DNA from: Flavobacterium laiguense
GTDB taxonomy: Bacteria; Bacteroidota; Bacteroidia; Flavobacteriales; Flavobacteriaceae
Assembly: GCF_003097655.1 (NCBI RefSeq)
Contig: NZ_QCZH01000009.1
Span: 55,858-119,857, forward strand
Reading direction: 5' to 3'
Length of the DNA stretch: 64,000 bases
A program made the position numbers and the translations under genes. Below the pieces are notes generated by a model. That model was not told the DNA's origin and made no database searches. It saw only the letters and a program-made list of their open reading frames with translations. Positions 44,637-53,719 of the stretch are shown in pieces; within the stretch, counting starts at the first letter, position 1, and the number at the start of each line of letters is the position of its first letter.

Positions 44637-45392
44637 CTATATTCTGACTTCTATATTGTTATTTTTAAGTTCTTTTTTTAATGCTTTAATTTCGATTTCT
44701 TTAAAATGAAATACGCTTGCCGCCAATGCTGCATCTGCTTTTCCGTCAATAAAAGTATTTACAAAATGCTGTATAGTTCCTGCCCCACCGGAAGCAATTA
44801 TTGGAATATTAACCAATTGTGACAATTTTGCCAAAGCTTCATTGGCAAATCCATTTTTGGTACCGTCGTTATCCATCGAGGTAAAAAGAATTTCTCCTGC
44901 GCCTCTTTCCTCTACTTCTTTTGCCCAATCAAATAAATTCAATTCGGTTGGCACCTTCCCTCCTACCAAATGAACTATCCATTGACCGTCAATTTGTTTG
45001 GCATCTATAGCGACCACTACACATTGACTTCCAAATTTTTGTGCCAAATCATTAATCAATTGCGGATTTTTTACTGCAGACGAATTAATAGAAACCTTAT
45101 CCGCTCCATTTTGCAGCAAAACCTCTACATCTTCAACAGTTGATATCCCTCCACCTACAGTAAACGGAATATTGATCGTCGATGCAACTTTTCGAACCAA
45201 ATCTACCAAGGTTTTTCTGCGTTCTTCGGTTGCAGAGATATCGAGGAAAACCAATTCATCGGCTCCCTCATCCGAATAGATTTTGGCCAATTCCACAGGA
45301 TCGCCCGCATCACGCAAATCTACGAAATTAACGCCTTTTACGGTTCTTCCGTTTTTAATATCGAGACAGGGTATTATTCTTTTTGTTAACAT
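44637..45392 (-). CDS. hisF: Imidazole glycerol phosphate synthase, cyclase subunit
   Basis: A 251-residue beta-alpha barrel. [19 protein letters not shown] with the catalytic Asp near residue 11 and the second phosphate-binding [25 protein letters not shown] near 80 are typical, as is [15 protein letters not shown] near 170 (catalytic Asp176 region). It partners HisH, encoded two genes upstream, to convert PRFAR and ammonia to IGP and AICAR. Confidence 0.95.
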   Translation of the reverse strand: MLTKRIIPCLDIKNGRTVKGVNFVDLRDAGDPVELAKIYSDEGADELVFLDISATEERRKTLVDLVRKVASTINIPFTVGGGISTVEDVEVLLQNGADKVSINSSAVKNPQLINDLAQKFGSQCVVVAIDAKQIDGQWIVHLVGGKVPTELNLFDWAKEVEERGAGEILFTSMDNDGTKNGFANEALAKLSQLVNIPIIASGGAGTIQHFVNTFIDGKADAALAASVFHFKEIEIKALKKELKNNNIEVRI

Positions 45393-45400
45393 AATTTCTG

Positions 45401-45464
45401 TTTATTGTTGGTTGTTTTACGTTTATGGTTCGTGGTTTTACGACTACAAACCATCAACAATAAA
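45401..45464. repeat. Inverted repeat in the hisA-hisF gap
   Basis: TTTATTGTTGGTT (45401) is inverted with AACCATCAACAATAAA (45449-45464), with a small internal difference. It fills the 72-bp gap. Confidence 0.5.
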
Positions 45465-46190
45465 CTATAAACCAATTATATAATTTTCCAATTGTTTCAA
45501 CGAAATTCTACCTTCGTAAATGGCTTTCCCAATGATGGTTCCTTCACACCCCAATTCGGCTAATTTTGGCAATTCATCAAATGTTGAAATTCCACCAGAA
45601 GCGATTAATTTTATATCTTGGGCTTCCGCTAAAATTTTAGCATACAAATCAAAACTAGGTCCTTCCAGCATTCCATCTTTGGCAATATCGGTGCAAATTA
45701 CGTACTGGATTCCTTTGTTTTGATAGTCTTGAATAAATGGAACCAAATCTTCATTGGAATCTTCCAACCAACCCGAAATAGCTACTTTTTCATTATTGGC
45801 ATCGGCTCCCAAAATGATCTTATCTGAACCGTATTCGGCAATCCATTTTTCAAAAACCGCTCTGTTTTTCACGGCAATGCTACCGCCTGTGATTTGGTTT
45901 GCACCACTTTCAAAAGCAATTTTCAAATCGGCATCCGATTTCAATCCACCACCGAAATCAATTTTCAGTTTGGTTTGCGTGGCAATTTGTTCTAATATTT
46001 TATAATTGACAATTTTGCTGGATTTCGCACCATCCAAATCTACCAAATGCAAGTATTCGATTCCATGGGCTTCGAATGATTTTGCTACTTCAAGCGGGTT
46101 TTCATTGTATATGATTTTGGTATTGTAATCGCCTTTGGACAAGCGAACACATTTTCCTTCTATAATATCTATTGCGGGGATTATTCTCAT
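45465..46190 (-). CDS. hisA: ProFAR isomerase
   Basis: A 241-residue beta-alpha barrel. [24 protein letters not shown] places the catalytic Asp near residue 8, and [34 protein letters not shown] near 195-228 is the C-terminal phosphate-binding half. It converts ProFAR to PRFAR, the step before the HisH/HisF synthase. Its paralogy with HisF is clear from the matching half-barrel motifs. Confidence 0.94.
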   Translation of the reverse strand: MRIIPAIDIIEGKCVRLSKGDYNTKIIYNENPLEVAKSFEAHGIEYLHLVDLDGAKSSKIVNYKILEQIATQTKLKIDFGGGLKSDADLKIAFESGANQITGGSIAVKNRAVFEKWIAEYGSDKIILGADANNEKVAISGWLEDSNEDLVPFIQDYQNKGIQYVICTDIAKDGMLEGPSFDLYAKILAEAQDIKLIASGGISTFDELPKLAELGCEGTIIGKAIYEGRISLKQLENYIIGL

Positions 46191-46257
46191 TGAGATTTAT
46201 GATTGAAGATTAACGATTGTTGATTTTTGATTTAAAACTGCCATTGAAATTGCTACT

Positions 46258-46839
46258 TTATAATTTCAAAAAATTACCAAGGATTTGCTCTCCAATATCA
46301 CCGCTTTTTTCAGGGTGAAATTGTGTTCCGTAGAAGTTGTTATTTTCTAAAGCCGAAGAATAGGCCACTTCATAATCAGTGGTTGCGATGGTTTCTTTGC
46401 AAATAGGCGCGTAAAAACTATGGACCAAATACATATATTCGTTCTCGGATATTCCTTTGAACAAATCTGATTTTAGGTTATAAATGGTATTCCAGCCCAT
46501 TTGGGGAACTTTTACTTTTGAAGAAAACTTGATAACATCCACGTCAAAAATGCCCAATCCTTCCGTGTTTCCTTCTTCCGATTTGTTGCACATCAATTGC
46601 ATACCCAAACATATCCCGAAAACGGGTTGTTTCAGCGTTGGAATCAAAACGTCCAAACCACTTTGTTTAAGCATTCTCATCGCATAACTCGCCTCGCCTA
46701 CTCCCGGGAAAATCACTTTATCAGCTGACTTTATTTCCTCAGGATCATTACTCAAAATCGCTTTGAATCCCAATCTTTCGATGGCAAACATGATGCTTTG
46801 AATGTTTCCTGCTCCGTAATTTATGATTACTATTTTCAT
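46258..46839 (-). CDS. hisH: Imidazole glycerol phosphate synthase, glutaminase subunit
   Basis: A 193-residue class I glutamine amidotransferase starting at MKIVIINYGAGNIQS; an upstream ATG would add five residues. The nucleophile Cys is in FGICLGMQLMCNKSEEG (near 80) and the His/Glu pair in FYGTQFHPEKSGD (near 178). It supplies ammonia to HisF. Confidence 0.94.
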   Translation of the reverse strand: MKIVIINYGAGNIQSIMFAIERLGFKAILSNDPEEIKSADKVIFPGVGEASYAMRMLKQSGLDVLIPTLKQPVFGICLGMQLMCNKSEEGNTEGLGIFDVDVIKFSSKVKVPQMGWNTIYNLKSDLFKGISENEYMYLVHSFYAPICKETIATTDYEVAYSSALENNNFYGTQFHPEKSGDIGEQILGNFLKL

Positions 46840-46850
46840 TAATTTTTGTT

Positions 46851-46912
46851 TCAAGTTTAAGGTTTAAAGTTTCAAGTTCCCTAAGACAACCTGAAACTTT
46901 AAACTTTAAACA
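46851..46912. repeat. GTTTAAA-family hairpin between hisB and hisH
   Basis: AAGTTTAAGGTTTAAAGTTTCA is inverted with TGAAACTTTAAACTTTAAAC around a short CCCTAAGACAACC spacer. Same family as 8349-8444 and 60898-60975. Confidence 0.6.
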
Positions 46913-46915
46913 ATT

Positions 46916-48052
46916 TTACAACATTCCCTTCGTACTCGGTAAAATCATCTTCTCGGTATCGCGTTTTACGGCTACTTTTATCGCTTTTGCAAAAGCTTTA
47001 AAGATGGCTTCAATTTTGTGGTGTTCGTTAGTTCCTTCCGCTTTGATGTTGATGTTAGCTTTTGCCCCATCCGAAAATGATTTAAAAAAATGGTAAAACA
47101 TCTCTGTTGGCATTTTACCTACCATTTCACGTTTGAATTCAGTTTCCCAAACCAACCAATTTCTACCACCAAAATCAATGGCTACTTGCGATAGGCAGTC
47201 ATCCATTGGCAAACAAAAACCATAACGCTCAATGCCTAACTTATTTCCTAAAGCTTTGGCAAAAACCTCTCCCAATGCAATTGCGGTATCTTCGATAGTA
47301 TGATGTTCATCAACTTCTAAATCTCCTTTCACCAAAATTTCCAAGTCCATTTGGCCGTGGCGTGCAATTTGGTCGAGCATGTGGTCAAAAAAAGCAATTC
47401 CGGTTTCGATTTTGCTTTTTCCAGTTCCGTCAAGATTTAAGTTGATATAAATATCAGTTTCATTGGTTTTTCTGGAAATAGTTGCCGAACGTGCTTCGAG
47501 TTTCAAAAACTCATAAATGGCTTTCCAATCGGTAGATTGCAAGATGATTACTTCGTCTAATGCTGATCTCTTTGCAACAATTTCAGTGCTACCAGCACCT
47601 TCAGAGGTATTCATGAAAATAGCTTTTGCTCCTAAGTTTTTGGCTAACTCTACATCGGTCAAACGGTCTCCTAAAACAAATGAGTTCGCTAAATCATACT
47701 CCGGATTGTCGATATATTTGGTTAGCATTCCTGTTCTTGGTTTACGGGTTGGCGCATTGTCTTCCGGAAGAGAATGATCTATAAAAATATCATCAAAAAG
47801 AACGCCTTCGTTTTCAAAAGCTCGCAAGATAAAGTTTTGTGTTGGCCAAAAGGTGTCTTCTGGAAAACTGTCTGTTCCTAAGCCGTCTTGATTGGTTACC
47901 ATAACCAATTCATAATCCATTTCATTGGCGATTTTAGCCAAATATTGAAAAGCTTTTGGGTAAAATTCTAATTTTTCTAAACTGTCTAATTGATATCCTT
48001 CCGGTTCTAAAACGATTGTTCCGTCACGATCTATAAAAAGTACTTTTTTCAT
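46916..48052 (-). CDS. hisB: Bifunctional histidinol-phosphatase/IGP dehydratase
   Basis: A 378-residue fusion. The N-terminal HAD phosphatase has the nucleophile motif [14 protein letters not shown] (residues 6-19) and the [19 protein letters not shown] region near 128. The C-terminal IGPD (from about residue 190) has the metal-binding [17 protein letters not shown] and [15 protein letters not shown] motifs and a second HEHHKIEA-type motif near the end. It catalyses steps 7 and 9. Confidence 0.95.
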   Translation of the reverse strand: MKKVLFIDRDGTIVLEPEGYQLDSLEKLEFYPKAFQYLAKIANEMDYELVMVTNQDGLGTDSFPEDTFWPTQNFILRAFENEGVLFDDIFIDHSLPEDNAPTRKPRTGMLTKYIDNPEYDLANSFVLGDRLTDVELAKNLGAKAIFMNTSEGAGSTEIVAKRSALDEVIILQSTDWKAIYEFLKLEARSATISRKTNETDIYINLNLDGTGKSKIETGIAFFDHMLDQIARHGQMDLEILVKGDLEVDEHHTIEDTAIALGEVFAKALGNKLGIERYGFCLPMDDCLSQVAIDFGGRNWLVWETEFKREMVGKMPTEMFYHFFKSFSDGAKANINIKAEGTNEHHKIEAIFKAFAKAIKVAVKRDTEKMILPSTKGML

Positions 48053-48067
48053 TTTTTATTTTTTTTA

Positions 48068-48104
48068 TTAAACCCGACGGGTTTTAGAAACCCGTCGGGT
48101 TTAA
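48068..48104. repeat. 17-bp perfect hairpin overlapping the end of hisC
   Basis: TTAAACCCGACGGGTTT pairs perfectly with its complement around a 3-nt loop. The hisC stop codon (48084-48086) overlaps the loop, so the last codons of hisC are supplied by the hairpin. Confidence 0.85.
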
Positions 48105-49139
48105 TGCGTCGATTAATTTTTTATTTTCTTCTTCTGTTCCAATAGTCAAACGCAAACAATTATCGCATAGCGGTTGTGTTGTTCTGTTACGGATTACGAT
48201 TCCTTTGGCTATCAATTCGTCATATCTTTTATTGGCATCATCAACCTTAATCAAGATAAAGTTAGCTTCAGTAGGATAAATTTTTTCTACATATTTAACA
48301 TGAAGTAAAACTTTAAGTAATGCTGACCTTTGTTCTATAATTGATTTAATTTCAGAGGCAATAGCTTTAGTATTATCCAGTCGTTCCAAAGCTCTGTTTT
48401 GTGATAACTCATTCACGTTATAGGGTGGCTTTATTTTATTCAAAACCGAGATGATTTCTGCGGAAGCATAACAAATTCCCAATCGAATTCCGGCTAAACC
48501 ATACGCTTTTGAAAGTGTTTGAGTGATAATCAAATTTGGATATTGTTCTAATTTTCGCAACCAACTTTCTTTTTCAGAAAAGTCAATATAAGCTTCATCA
48601 ATAACGATTAGACCGTTAAAATGTTCTAGCAAGATAGTTACACTTTCTTCCGAAAATGAATTCCCTGTTGGATTATTGGGAGAGCACAAAAAGATCATTT
48701 TTGTGTTGTCGTCAATGGCGCCAAAGATTTTCTCTATTTGAGGCTGAAAATCGGTTGAAAGTAATATCTCTCTGTTTTCAACGGCATTAATATTAGCCAA
48801 AACACCATACATTCCGTAAGTTGGTGGTAACGTAATCACATTATCTACTTTGGGCTCACAGAACGCTCTGAAAATCAAATCCAGTACCTCATCACTCCCG
48901 TTTCCTAACAGCATTTGGTTTGGATTTACTTTGTTTTGCTTCGCCAATATACTTTTTACCGAAGCTTGTTGTGGATCAGGATAACGGTTTACCCCATTAT
49001 TGAACGGATTTTCATTGGCATCCAAAAAAACCATATCGGCGGTGTCAAAATCCTCAAATTCATCTCTGGCAGACGAATAGGGCTTTAAAACCTTAACGTT
49101 CTCACGAACTAAACTATCTAAATTAAAACTATTGATCAT
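48084..49139 (-). CDS. hisC: Histidinol-phosphate aminotransferase
   Basis: A 351-residue PLP aminotransferase, fold type I. The PLP-Lys is in QTLSKAYGLAGIRLG (near residue 209), with LCSPNNPTGNSFS near 152, DEAYIDFSE near 180, and the C-terminal Arg in NCLRLTIGTEEEN (near 331). It overlaps the end of hisD by 11 bp. Its last residues (LNPTGF) lie inside the hairpin at 48068-48104. Confidence 0.94.
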   Translation of the reverse strand: MINSFNLDSLVRENVKVLKPYSSARDEFEDFDTADMVFLDANENPFNNGVNRYPDPQQASVKSILAKQNKVNPNQMLLGNGSDEVLDLIFRAFCEPKVDNVITLPPTYGMYGVLANINAVENREILLSTDFQPQIEKIFGAIDDNTKMIFLCSPNNPTGNSFSEESVTILLEHFNGLIVIDEAYIDFSEKESWLRKLEQYPNLIITQTLSKAYGLAGIRLGICYASAEIISVLNKIKPPYNVNELSQNRALERLDNTKAIASEIKSIIEQRSALLKVLLHVKYVEKIYPTEANFILIKVDDANKRYDELIAKGIVIRNRTTQPLCDNCLRLTIGTEEENKKLIDALNPTGF

Positions 49140-50421
49140 TTTTAAGTGCTTTTAATCGTAATGTAACTGCATTTTTGTGGGCTTGTAATCCTTCTGCTTC
49201 TGCCATTATTTCAATAGCTGAACCTATTTTTTGTATCCCAATTGGAGAGATTTTCTGAAAAGTCATTGCTTTGGTAAAACTATCAAGGTTCACTCCGCTG
49301 TAATTTTTGGCATAACCATTCGTAGGCAAAGTATGATTGGTTCCAGAGGCATAATCCCCAGCGCTTTCCGGAGTGTAATTCCCAATAAAAACGGAACCTG
49401 CATTGGCAATATTGTCTATGTAAAAAGCTTCGTCTTGGGTGCAAATAATAAAATGCTCCGGACCGTATTCATTAATTAATTCTAAAGCGATGGTGTCATT
49501 CTCGACAAATATCAATTTTGAATTGGCAATGGCTTTTTCTGCAATAGCTTTTCTTGGAAGGACATCCAATTGTGTTTGAATTTCTTTTTCAACCTCATCA
49601 ATCAATTCTTTTGAAGTTGAAACCAAAATCACTTGGCTATCAGTTCCGTGTTCGGCTTGAGACAATAAATCGGAAGCTACAAAAGCAGAAACGGCAGTAT
49701 CATCAGCCACAATCAACAATTCGGATGGACCTGCAGGCATATCGATAGCAACACCAAACTGAGTCGCCAATTGTTTAGCCACCGTTACAAATTGGTTTCC
49801 GGGTCCAAATATTTTATACACTTTTGGAATGGTAACCGTTCCAAAAGTCATTCCGGCAATGGCTTGAATACCTCCTATTTTTAAAATTTTGGTAACACCA
49901 CACAAATAAGCTGCATATAAAATAGCAGGATTGATATTTCCATTTTTATCTGGAGGCGAACACAAAACTATTTCGCTGCAACCTGCAAGATTTGCTGGTA
50001 CCGCCAGCATCAATACGGTTGAGAACAACGGAGCAGTGCCACCAGGAATGTATAAACCAATTTTTTGAATTGGTCTTTTTTCCTGCCAGCAGTTGACTCC
50101 TTCGATGGTTTCCACTACAACGCGATTTGTTTTTTGGGCTGCGTGGAATTTTTCGATATTTGATTTTGCCAATTGAATCGCTTGTTTTAACTCATTGGAA
50201 ATAGTTGCAATAGCTGTCGCTATTTCGGTTTGGGAAACTTCTAAATCAGGAACTGAAACCCCATCAAAAAGCGAAGTATATTTTGCAACAGCAAAATCAC
50301 CTTTTGACTGTACTTCCTTAAAAATCCCTTTTACAGTTGCTTCTATATCATCAACTGTTTTAGTTGGTCTTTCTAAAATTGCAGACCAAGTTTCTGGTTT
50401 TGGATTGTAAATTTTGTTCAT
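49129..50421 (-). CDS. hisD: Histidinol dehydrogenase
   Basis: A 430-residue NAD-dependent zinc enzyme oxidising histidinol to histidine. GGTAPLFSTVLMLAVPANLAGC near 122, GPGNQFVTVAKQLA near 205 and ASDLLSQAEHGTDSQVILVS near 245 are typical. Zinc/catalytic residues lie around EHGTD and the conserved GYAKNYSGVNLDSFTK near 373. It follows hisG after a gap filled by a hairpin repeat. Confidence 0.95.
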   Translation of the reverse strand: MNKIYNPKPETWSAILERPTKTVDDIEATVKGIFKEVQSKGDFAVAKYTSLFDGVSVPDLEVSQTEIATAIATISNELKQAIQLAKSNIEKFHAAQKTNRVVVETIEGVNCWQEKRPIQKIGLYIPGGTAPLFSTVLMLAVPANLAGCSEIVLCSPPDKNGNINPAILYAAYLCGVTKILKIGGIQAIAGMTFGTVTIPKVYKIFGPGNQFVTVAKQLATQFGVAIDMPAGPSELLIVADDTAVSAFVASDLLSQAEHGTDSQVILVSTSKELIDEVEKEIQTQLDVLPRKAIAEKAIANSKLIFVENDTIALELINEYGPEHFIICTQDEAFYIDNIANAGSVFIGNYTPESAGDYASGTNHTLPTNGYAKNYSGVNLDSFTKAMTFQKISPIGIQKIGSAIEIMAEAEGLQAHKNAVTLRLKALKNDQ

Positions 50422-50426
50422 TTTTA

Positions 50427-50540
50427 CCCCCTAGCCCCCTAAAGGGGGAATTGCTACAGGAGAGGTAGCCTGTATTTTATAATATTTCTATGTTTCAAAT
50501 TTTAATAAGATAGTTCAATTCCCCTTTAGGGGTTAGGGGC
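50427..50540. repeat. Inverted CCCCTAGCCCCCTAAAGGGGGAATTG repeat between hisG and hisD
   Basis: The left arm (50427-50453) has CCCCCTAGCCCCCTAAAGG and the right arm (50516-50540) is the inverse CAATTCCCCTTTAGGGG with a few differences. About 113 bp in all, it fills the hisG-hisD gap. A dispersed flavobacterial hairpin element of this look is familiar. Confidence 0.7.
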
Positions 50541-51398
50541 TTAAAGTACCATTTTCTCAATTGGGCAAACTAAAATTCCTTCGGCACCAACCTCTTTCAG
50601 TTTATCAATGACTTCCCAAAAAGTATCTTTGTCAATTACCGAGTGCACACTGCTCCATCCTTCTTGTGCCAATGGCAAAACAGTTAAGCTTCTCAATACG
50701 GGAAGAATCTTGCCAACTGCTTCGATTTTGTCATTTGGAATATTCATCAAAATGTATTTTGATTTTCTGGCTCTTAATACCGATTCTATTCTGAATTTTA
50801 AGGTGTCAATTATTTTTTGAGATTCAGGGCTTACTTTTGGTGAAACCGCCAATACCGCTTCGCTTTTAAAAATAACTTCAACTTCTTTTAAATTATTTTT
50901 AAATAAAGTACTTCCGCTAGATACGATATCTACAATTGCATCAGCCAAACCTATATTGGGAGCAATTTCTACCGAACCTGATATTTGATGAATGTCTACA
51001 GTAAGACCTAAAGAACCAAAATAATCATTAACCGTATTAGGATAAGACGTAGCGATACGCAATCCGTTTAAATCATTGATAGAATTGTATTTGAAAGCTT
51101 TAGGAACGGCTACTGAAACTTTACATTTTGAAAAACCTAATTTTTGAATTACTTCAATGTTTTTCCCTTTTTCAACTAATAAATTATCTCCAACAATAGC
51201 AATATCTACAACTCCATCAATTAAATATTGGGGAATATCTGAATTTCGTAAATACAAAACCTCTAAAGGAAAATTGGAAGCTTCTGCTTTTAATTGATCT
51301 ATTCCATTATCAATTGAGATGCCTGCGTCTTTTAGGATTTGAATGCTTTCTTCGTTTAAACGTCCTGATTTTTGAATTGCAATTTTTAGTGTACTCAT
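50541..51398 (-). CDS. hisG: ATP phosphoribosyltransferase, long form
   Basis: A 285-residue enzyme of the first committed step of histidine synthesis. It starts MSTLKIAIQKSGRLNEESI and has the PRPP-binding region VDIVSSGSTLFKNNLKEVEV near 157-176. The extra C-terminal HisG_C ACT-like domain (WSSVHSVIDKDTFWEVIDKLKEVGAEGILV) marks the hexameric, histidine-inhibited long form. It is the first structural gene after the his leader. Confidence 0.95.
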   Translation of the reverse strand: MSTLKIAIQKSGRLNEESIQILKDAGISIDNGIDQLKAEASNFPLEVLYLRNSDIPQYLIDGVVDIAIVGDNLLVEKGKNIEVIQKLGFSKCKVSVAVPKAFKYNSINDLNGLRIATSYPNTVNDYFGSLGLTVDIHQISGSVEIAPNIGLADAIVDIVSSGSTLFKNNLKEVEVIFKSEAVLAVSPKVSPESQKIIDTLKFRIESVLRARKSKYILMNIPNDKIEAVGKILPVLRSLTVLPLAQEGWSSVHSVIDKDTFWEVIDKLKEVGAEGILVCPIEKMVL

Positions 51399-51460
51399 TT
51401 TAGTTTTTTTTTTAGTTTTTTAGTTTAGAATAAGGTCTGAGTACAAATTTTAGGCAATAA

Positions 51461-51491
51461 AAAACCCGTTTGATGTACTCAAACGGGTTTT
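51461..51491 (-). terminator. his attenuator terminator
   Basis: A 13-bp perfect stem (AAAACCCGTTTGA with TCAAACGGGTTTT) around a 5-nt loop. On the minus strand it is followed by T6 and lies between the leader peptide and hisG. Confidence 0.85.
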
Positions 51492-51518
51492 AAAATATGA
51501 TGATTTACATGCATACCA

Positions 51519-51578
51519 TTAACACATCGCTTGAGAGCAATTATGAGAATGATGATGATGTAATTGAATTGATAACAT
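51519..51578 (-). CDS. his operon leader peptide (attenuator peptide)
   Basis: A 19-codon frame on the minus strand whose middle encodes four consecutive His (positions 7-10), then Ser and a fifth His: HHHHSH. A perfect 13-bp terminator stem follows within 30 bp and hisG starts about 60 bp after it. This is the classic his attenuator: low charged tRNA-His stalls the leader ribosome and lets transcription continue into hisG-IE. The His run and the layout are visible; the mechanism is taken from known his leaders. Confidence 0.85.
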   Translation of the reverse strand: MLSIQLHHHHSHNCSQAMC

Positions 51579-51614
51579 AACTTTATATATTTAGATAACT
51601 CTTTGTTTCTTTTG

Positions 51615-51622
51615 CAAATATA
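51615..51622 (-). promoter_or_regulatory. Predicted -7 box of the his operon
   Basis: On the minus strand this reads TATATTTG, matching TAnnTTTG. It lies about 37 bp before the leader-peptide start. No good -33 TTTG was found. Confidence 0.5.
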
Positions 51623-51762
51623 GAGGATAAATCAATTACAATCCTATTTTTATTTTAACGTTTGGCTATTTATTTGTTAAATTAAAAACCACAAAATGAA
51701 TTGATTTGCCAAATTATCAGGCAAAGAATTGATTTTTGACAAGTGTTTGTTGAAAAAACAAA

Positions 51763-51807
51763 AAACACCTATTAATATTGCTTTTTGTACATTATTAACA
51801 GGTGTTT
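51763..51807 (-). terminator. Terminator of pckA
   Basis: AAACACCTATTAATA pairs with TATTAACAGGTGTTT (one mismatch) around 15 nt, followed on the minus strand by TTTG and T-rich DNA. The DNA between this and the his promoter shows nothing else. Confidence 0.65.
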
Positions 51808-51840
51808 CAACCAACTTCAAAAATAATTATAAGTAATCTA

Positions 51841-53460
51841 TTAATTCAAAACTGCTTCCAAAGAAGGTCCGGCAGTGACTAAGCGTTTTCCTTCTTCTGT
51901 ATCTGTGTATTGTTCAAAGTTTTTAATATAACGTTCTGATAAATCTTTTGCTTTACTTTCCCATTCATCAGTATTTTTATAAGTATCTCTTGGATCAAGG
52001 ATTCCTTCGCTAACATTTGTTAATGCAGTTGGGATAGTCAAATTCAAGAAAGGAATTGTTTTTGTTTCGGCAGCATCGATTTCACTGTTGATAATAGCAT
52101 CAATGATGGCTCTTGTGTTTTTAAGAGATATTCTTTTTCCTGTTCCGTTCCAACCTGTGTTTACCAAGTATGCTTTTGCTCCGTGTTCTTTCATTTTTCC
52201 AATTAATGTTTTAGAATACATTGTTGGGTGTAATGTTAAGAAAGCTTCACCGAATGCTGGAGAGAATGATGGTTCTGGTGCAGTAATTCCTCTTTCGGTT
52301 CCTGCTAATTTAGAAGTATATCCGCATAAGAAGTGGTATTGAGCTTGATCTTCATCCAAGATAGACACTGGAGGCAATACTCCAAAGGCATCAGCTGAAA
52401 GATAAATGATTTTACTTGCGTGTCCAGCTTTAGAGGGCAATACAATTTTGTTAATGTGATAAATTGGGTAAGAAACTCTAGAGTTTTCAGTGATTGAGTG
52501 ATCGTAGTAATCAATTTCTCCGTACTCATCAACGATAACATTTTCTAACAATGCGTCTCTTTTGATCGCTCTCCAGATATCTGGTTCATTATCTTCAGAC
52601 AAGTCAATTACTTTGGCATAACAACCACCTTCGTAGTTAAATACTCCATTGTTATCCCATCCGTGCTCATCATCACCAATTAAGTATCTTTTTGGATCGG
52701 CAGAAAGGGTAGTTTTTCCTGTTCCAGAAAGCCCGAAGAATACTGCAACATCACCTTTTTCACCAACATTGGCAGAACAGTGCATGGAAGCCATTCCTTT
52801 TAGAGGTAAGTAGTAGTTCATCATTGCGAACATCCCTTTTTTCATTTCACCACCGTACCATGTTCCACCAATGATTTGAACTTTTTCGGTAAGGTTGAAC
52901 ATTACAAAGTTCTCAGAATTTAAACCTTGTTCTTTCCAATTTGGATTTACTGTTTTTGAACCATTCATTACGATGAAATCTGGCTCTCCAAAGTTTTCCA
53001 ATTCATAAATGGAAGGTCTAATGAACATATTGGTTACAAAGTGGGCTTGCCATGCCACTTCCATCACAAAACGTACTTTTAATCGTGTATCTTTATTAGT
53101 TCCGCAAAAAGCATCGACAACATACAATTTTGGTGAAGTTGAAAGCTGTTTTAACACCAATGCTTTTAAATCATCCCATATTTGAATTGTAGTTGGGAAA
53201 TTTACTTTATCATCCCAATAAATAGTGTCTTTTGAAACAGCATCTTTAACTATATATCTATCTTTTGGAGAGCGGCCTGTAAATATTCCTGTTTTTACCG
53301 CTACTGCACCAGTATCTGTCAAAGCCCCTTTTTCGTATCCTTTTCTTTTATGTGAAACTTCGGCTTGGTATAATTCTTCATAAGAAGGATTGTATACTAC
53401 TTCATGGTAACCTGTAATCCCAAGATTGTGTAATTCCTGAATAATTTTGATGTTTTTCAT
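51841..53460 (-). CDS. pckA: Phosphoenolpyruvate carboxykinase (ATP)
   Basis: A 539-residue cytosolic enzyme converting oxaloacetate and ATP to PEP, CO2 and ADP, the first step of gluconeogenesis from acids or acetate. Motifs: the kinase-1a P-loop [17 protein letters not shown] (near residue 240), the metal-binding DDEHGWD (near 262), and [12 protein letters not shown] near 223. Length is normal. It is divergent from a transporter, with two FNR/CRP-like sites between them. Acs is in the window too, consistent with growth on acetate or amino acids. Confidence 0.95.
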   Translation of the reverse strand: MKNIKIIQELHNLGITGYHEVVYNPSYEELYQAEVSHKRKGYEKGALTDTGAVAVKTGIFTGRSPKDRYIVKDAVSKDTIYWDDKVNFPTTIQIWDDLKALVLKQLSTSPKLYVVDAFCGTNKDTRLKVRFVMEVAWQAHFVTNMFIRPSIYELENFGEPDFIVMNGSKTVNPNWKEQGLNSENFVMFNLTEKVQIIGGTWYGGEMKKGMFAMMNYYLPLKGMASMHCSANVGEKGDVAVFFGLSGTGKTTLSADPKRYLIGDDEHGWDNNGVFNYEGGCYAKVIDLSEDNEPDIWRAIKRDALLENVIVDEYGEIDYYDHSITENSRVSYPIYHINKIVLPSKAGHASKIIYLSADAFGVLPPVSILDEDQAQYHFLCGYTSKLAGTERGITAPEPSFSPAFGEAFLTLHPTMYSKTLIGKMKEHGAKAYLVNTGWNGTGKRISLKNTRAIIDAIINSEIDAAETKTIPFLNLTIPTALTNVSEGILDPRDTYKNTDEWESKAKDLSERYIKNFEQYTDTEEGKRLVTAGPSLEAVLN

Positions 53461-53497
53461 GACTTTTAATTTATATATTTTGGTTATTTTTTCTATT

Positions 53498-53505
53498 CAA
53501 ATTTA
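53498..53505 (-). promoter_or_regulatory. Predicted -7 box of pckA
   Basis: On the minus strand this reads TAAATTTG (TAnnTTTG), about 38 bp before the pckA start. Confidence 0.45.
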
Positions 53506-53528
53506 GGAATGATAATCCCGAAAAAACC

Positions 53529-53541
53529 TGATTTTTATCAT
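53529..53541. promoter_or_regulatory. FNR/CRP-like palindrome, site 1
   Basis: TGAT TTTT ATCA is a perfect TGAT-N4-ATCA palindrome, the core of FNR/CRP-family operators (TTGATN4ATCAA). A second, identical site lies at 53646-53658. Each is also embedded in an inverted ATCATGTTTGA/TCAAACATGAT pair. Confidence 0.55.
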
Positions 53542-53645
53542 GTTTGAATATAAATTCACGCAAACGTTTTCGTGTTTCACGGGGCTTGACGAGTTTTTTT
53601 ACTTTTATAAATTATATGAATAAAAAAGGATAATTTTATCAAACA

Positions 53646-53658
53646 TGATTTTTATCAT
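53646..53658. promoter_or_regulatory. FNR/CRP-like palindrome, site 2
   Basis: The same 13 bases TGATTTTTATCAT as site 1, 117 bp away and 62 bp before the transporter start. Confidence 0.55.
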
Positions 53659-53719
53659 AAGAAATTATTGCATGAAATCATTCCTTTACACTATTGTATA
53701 ACAATTAAAATATACTATT

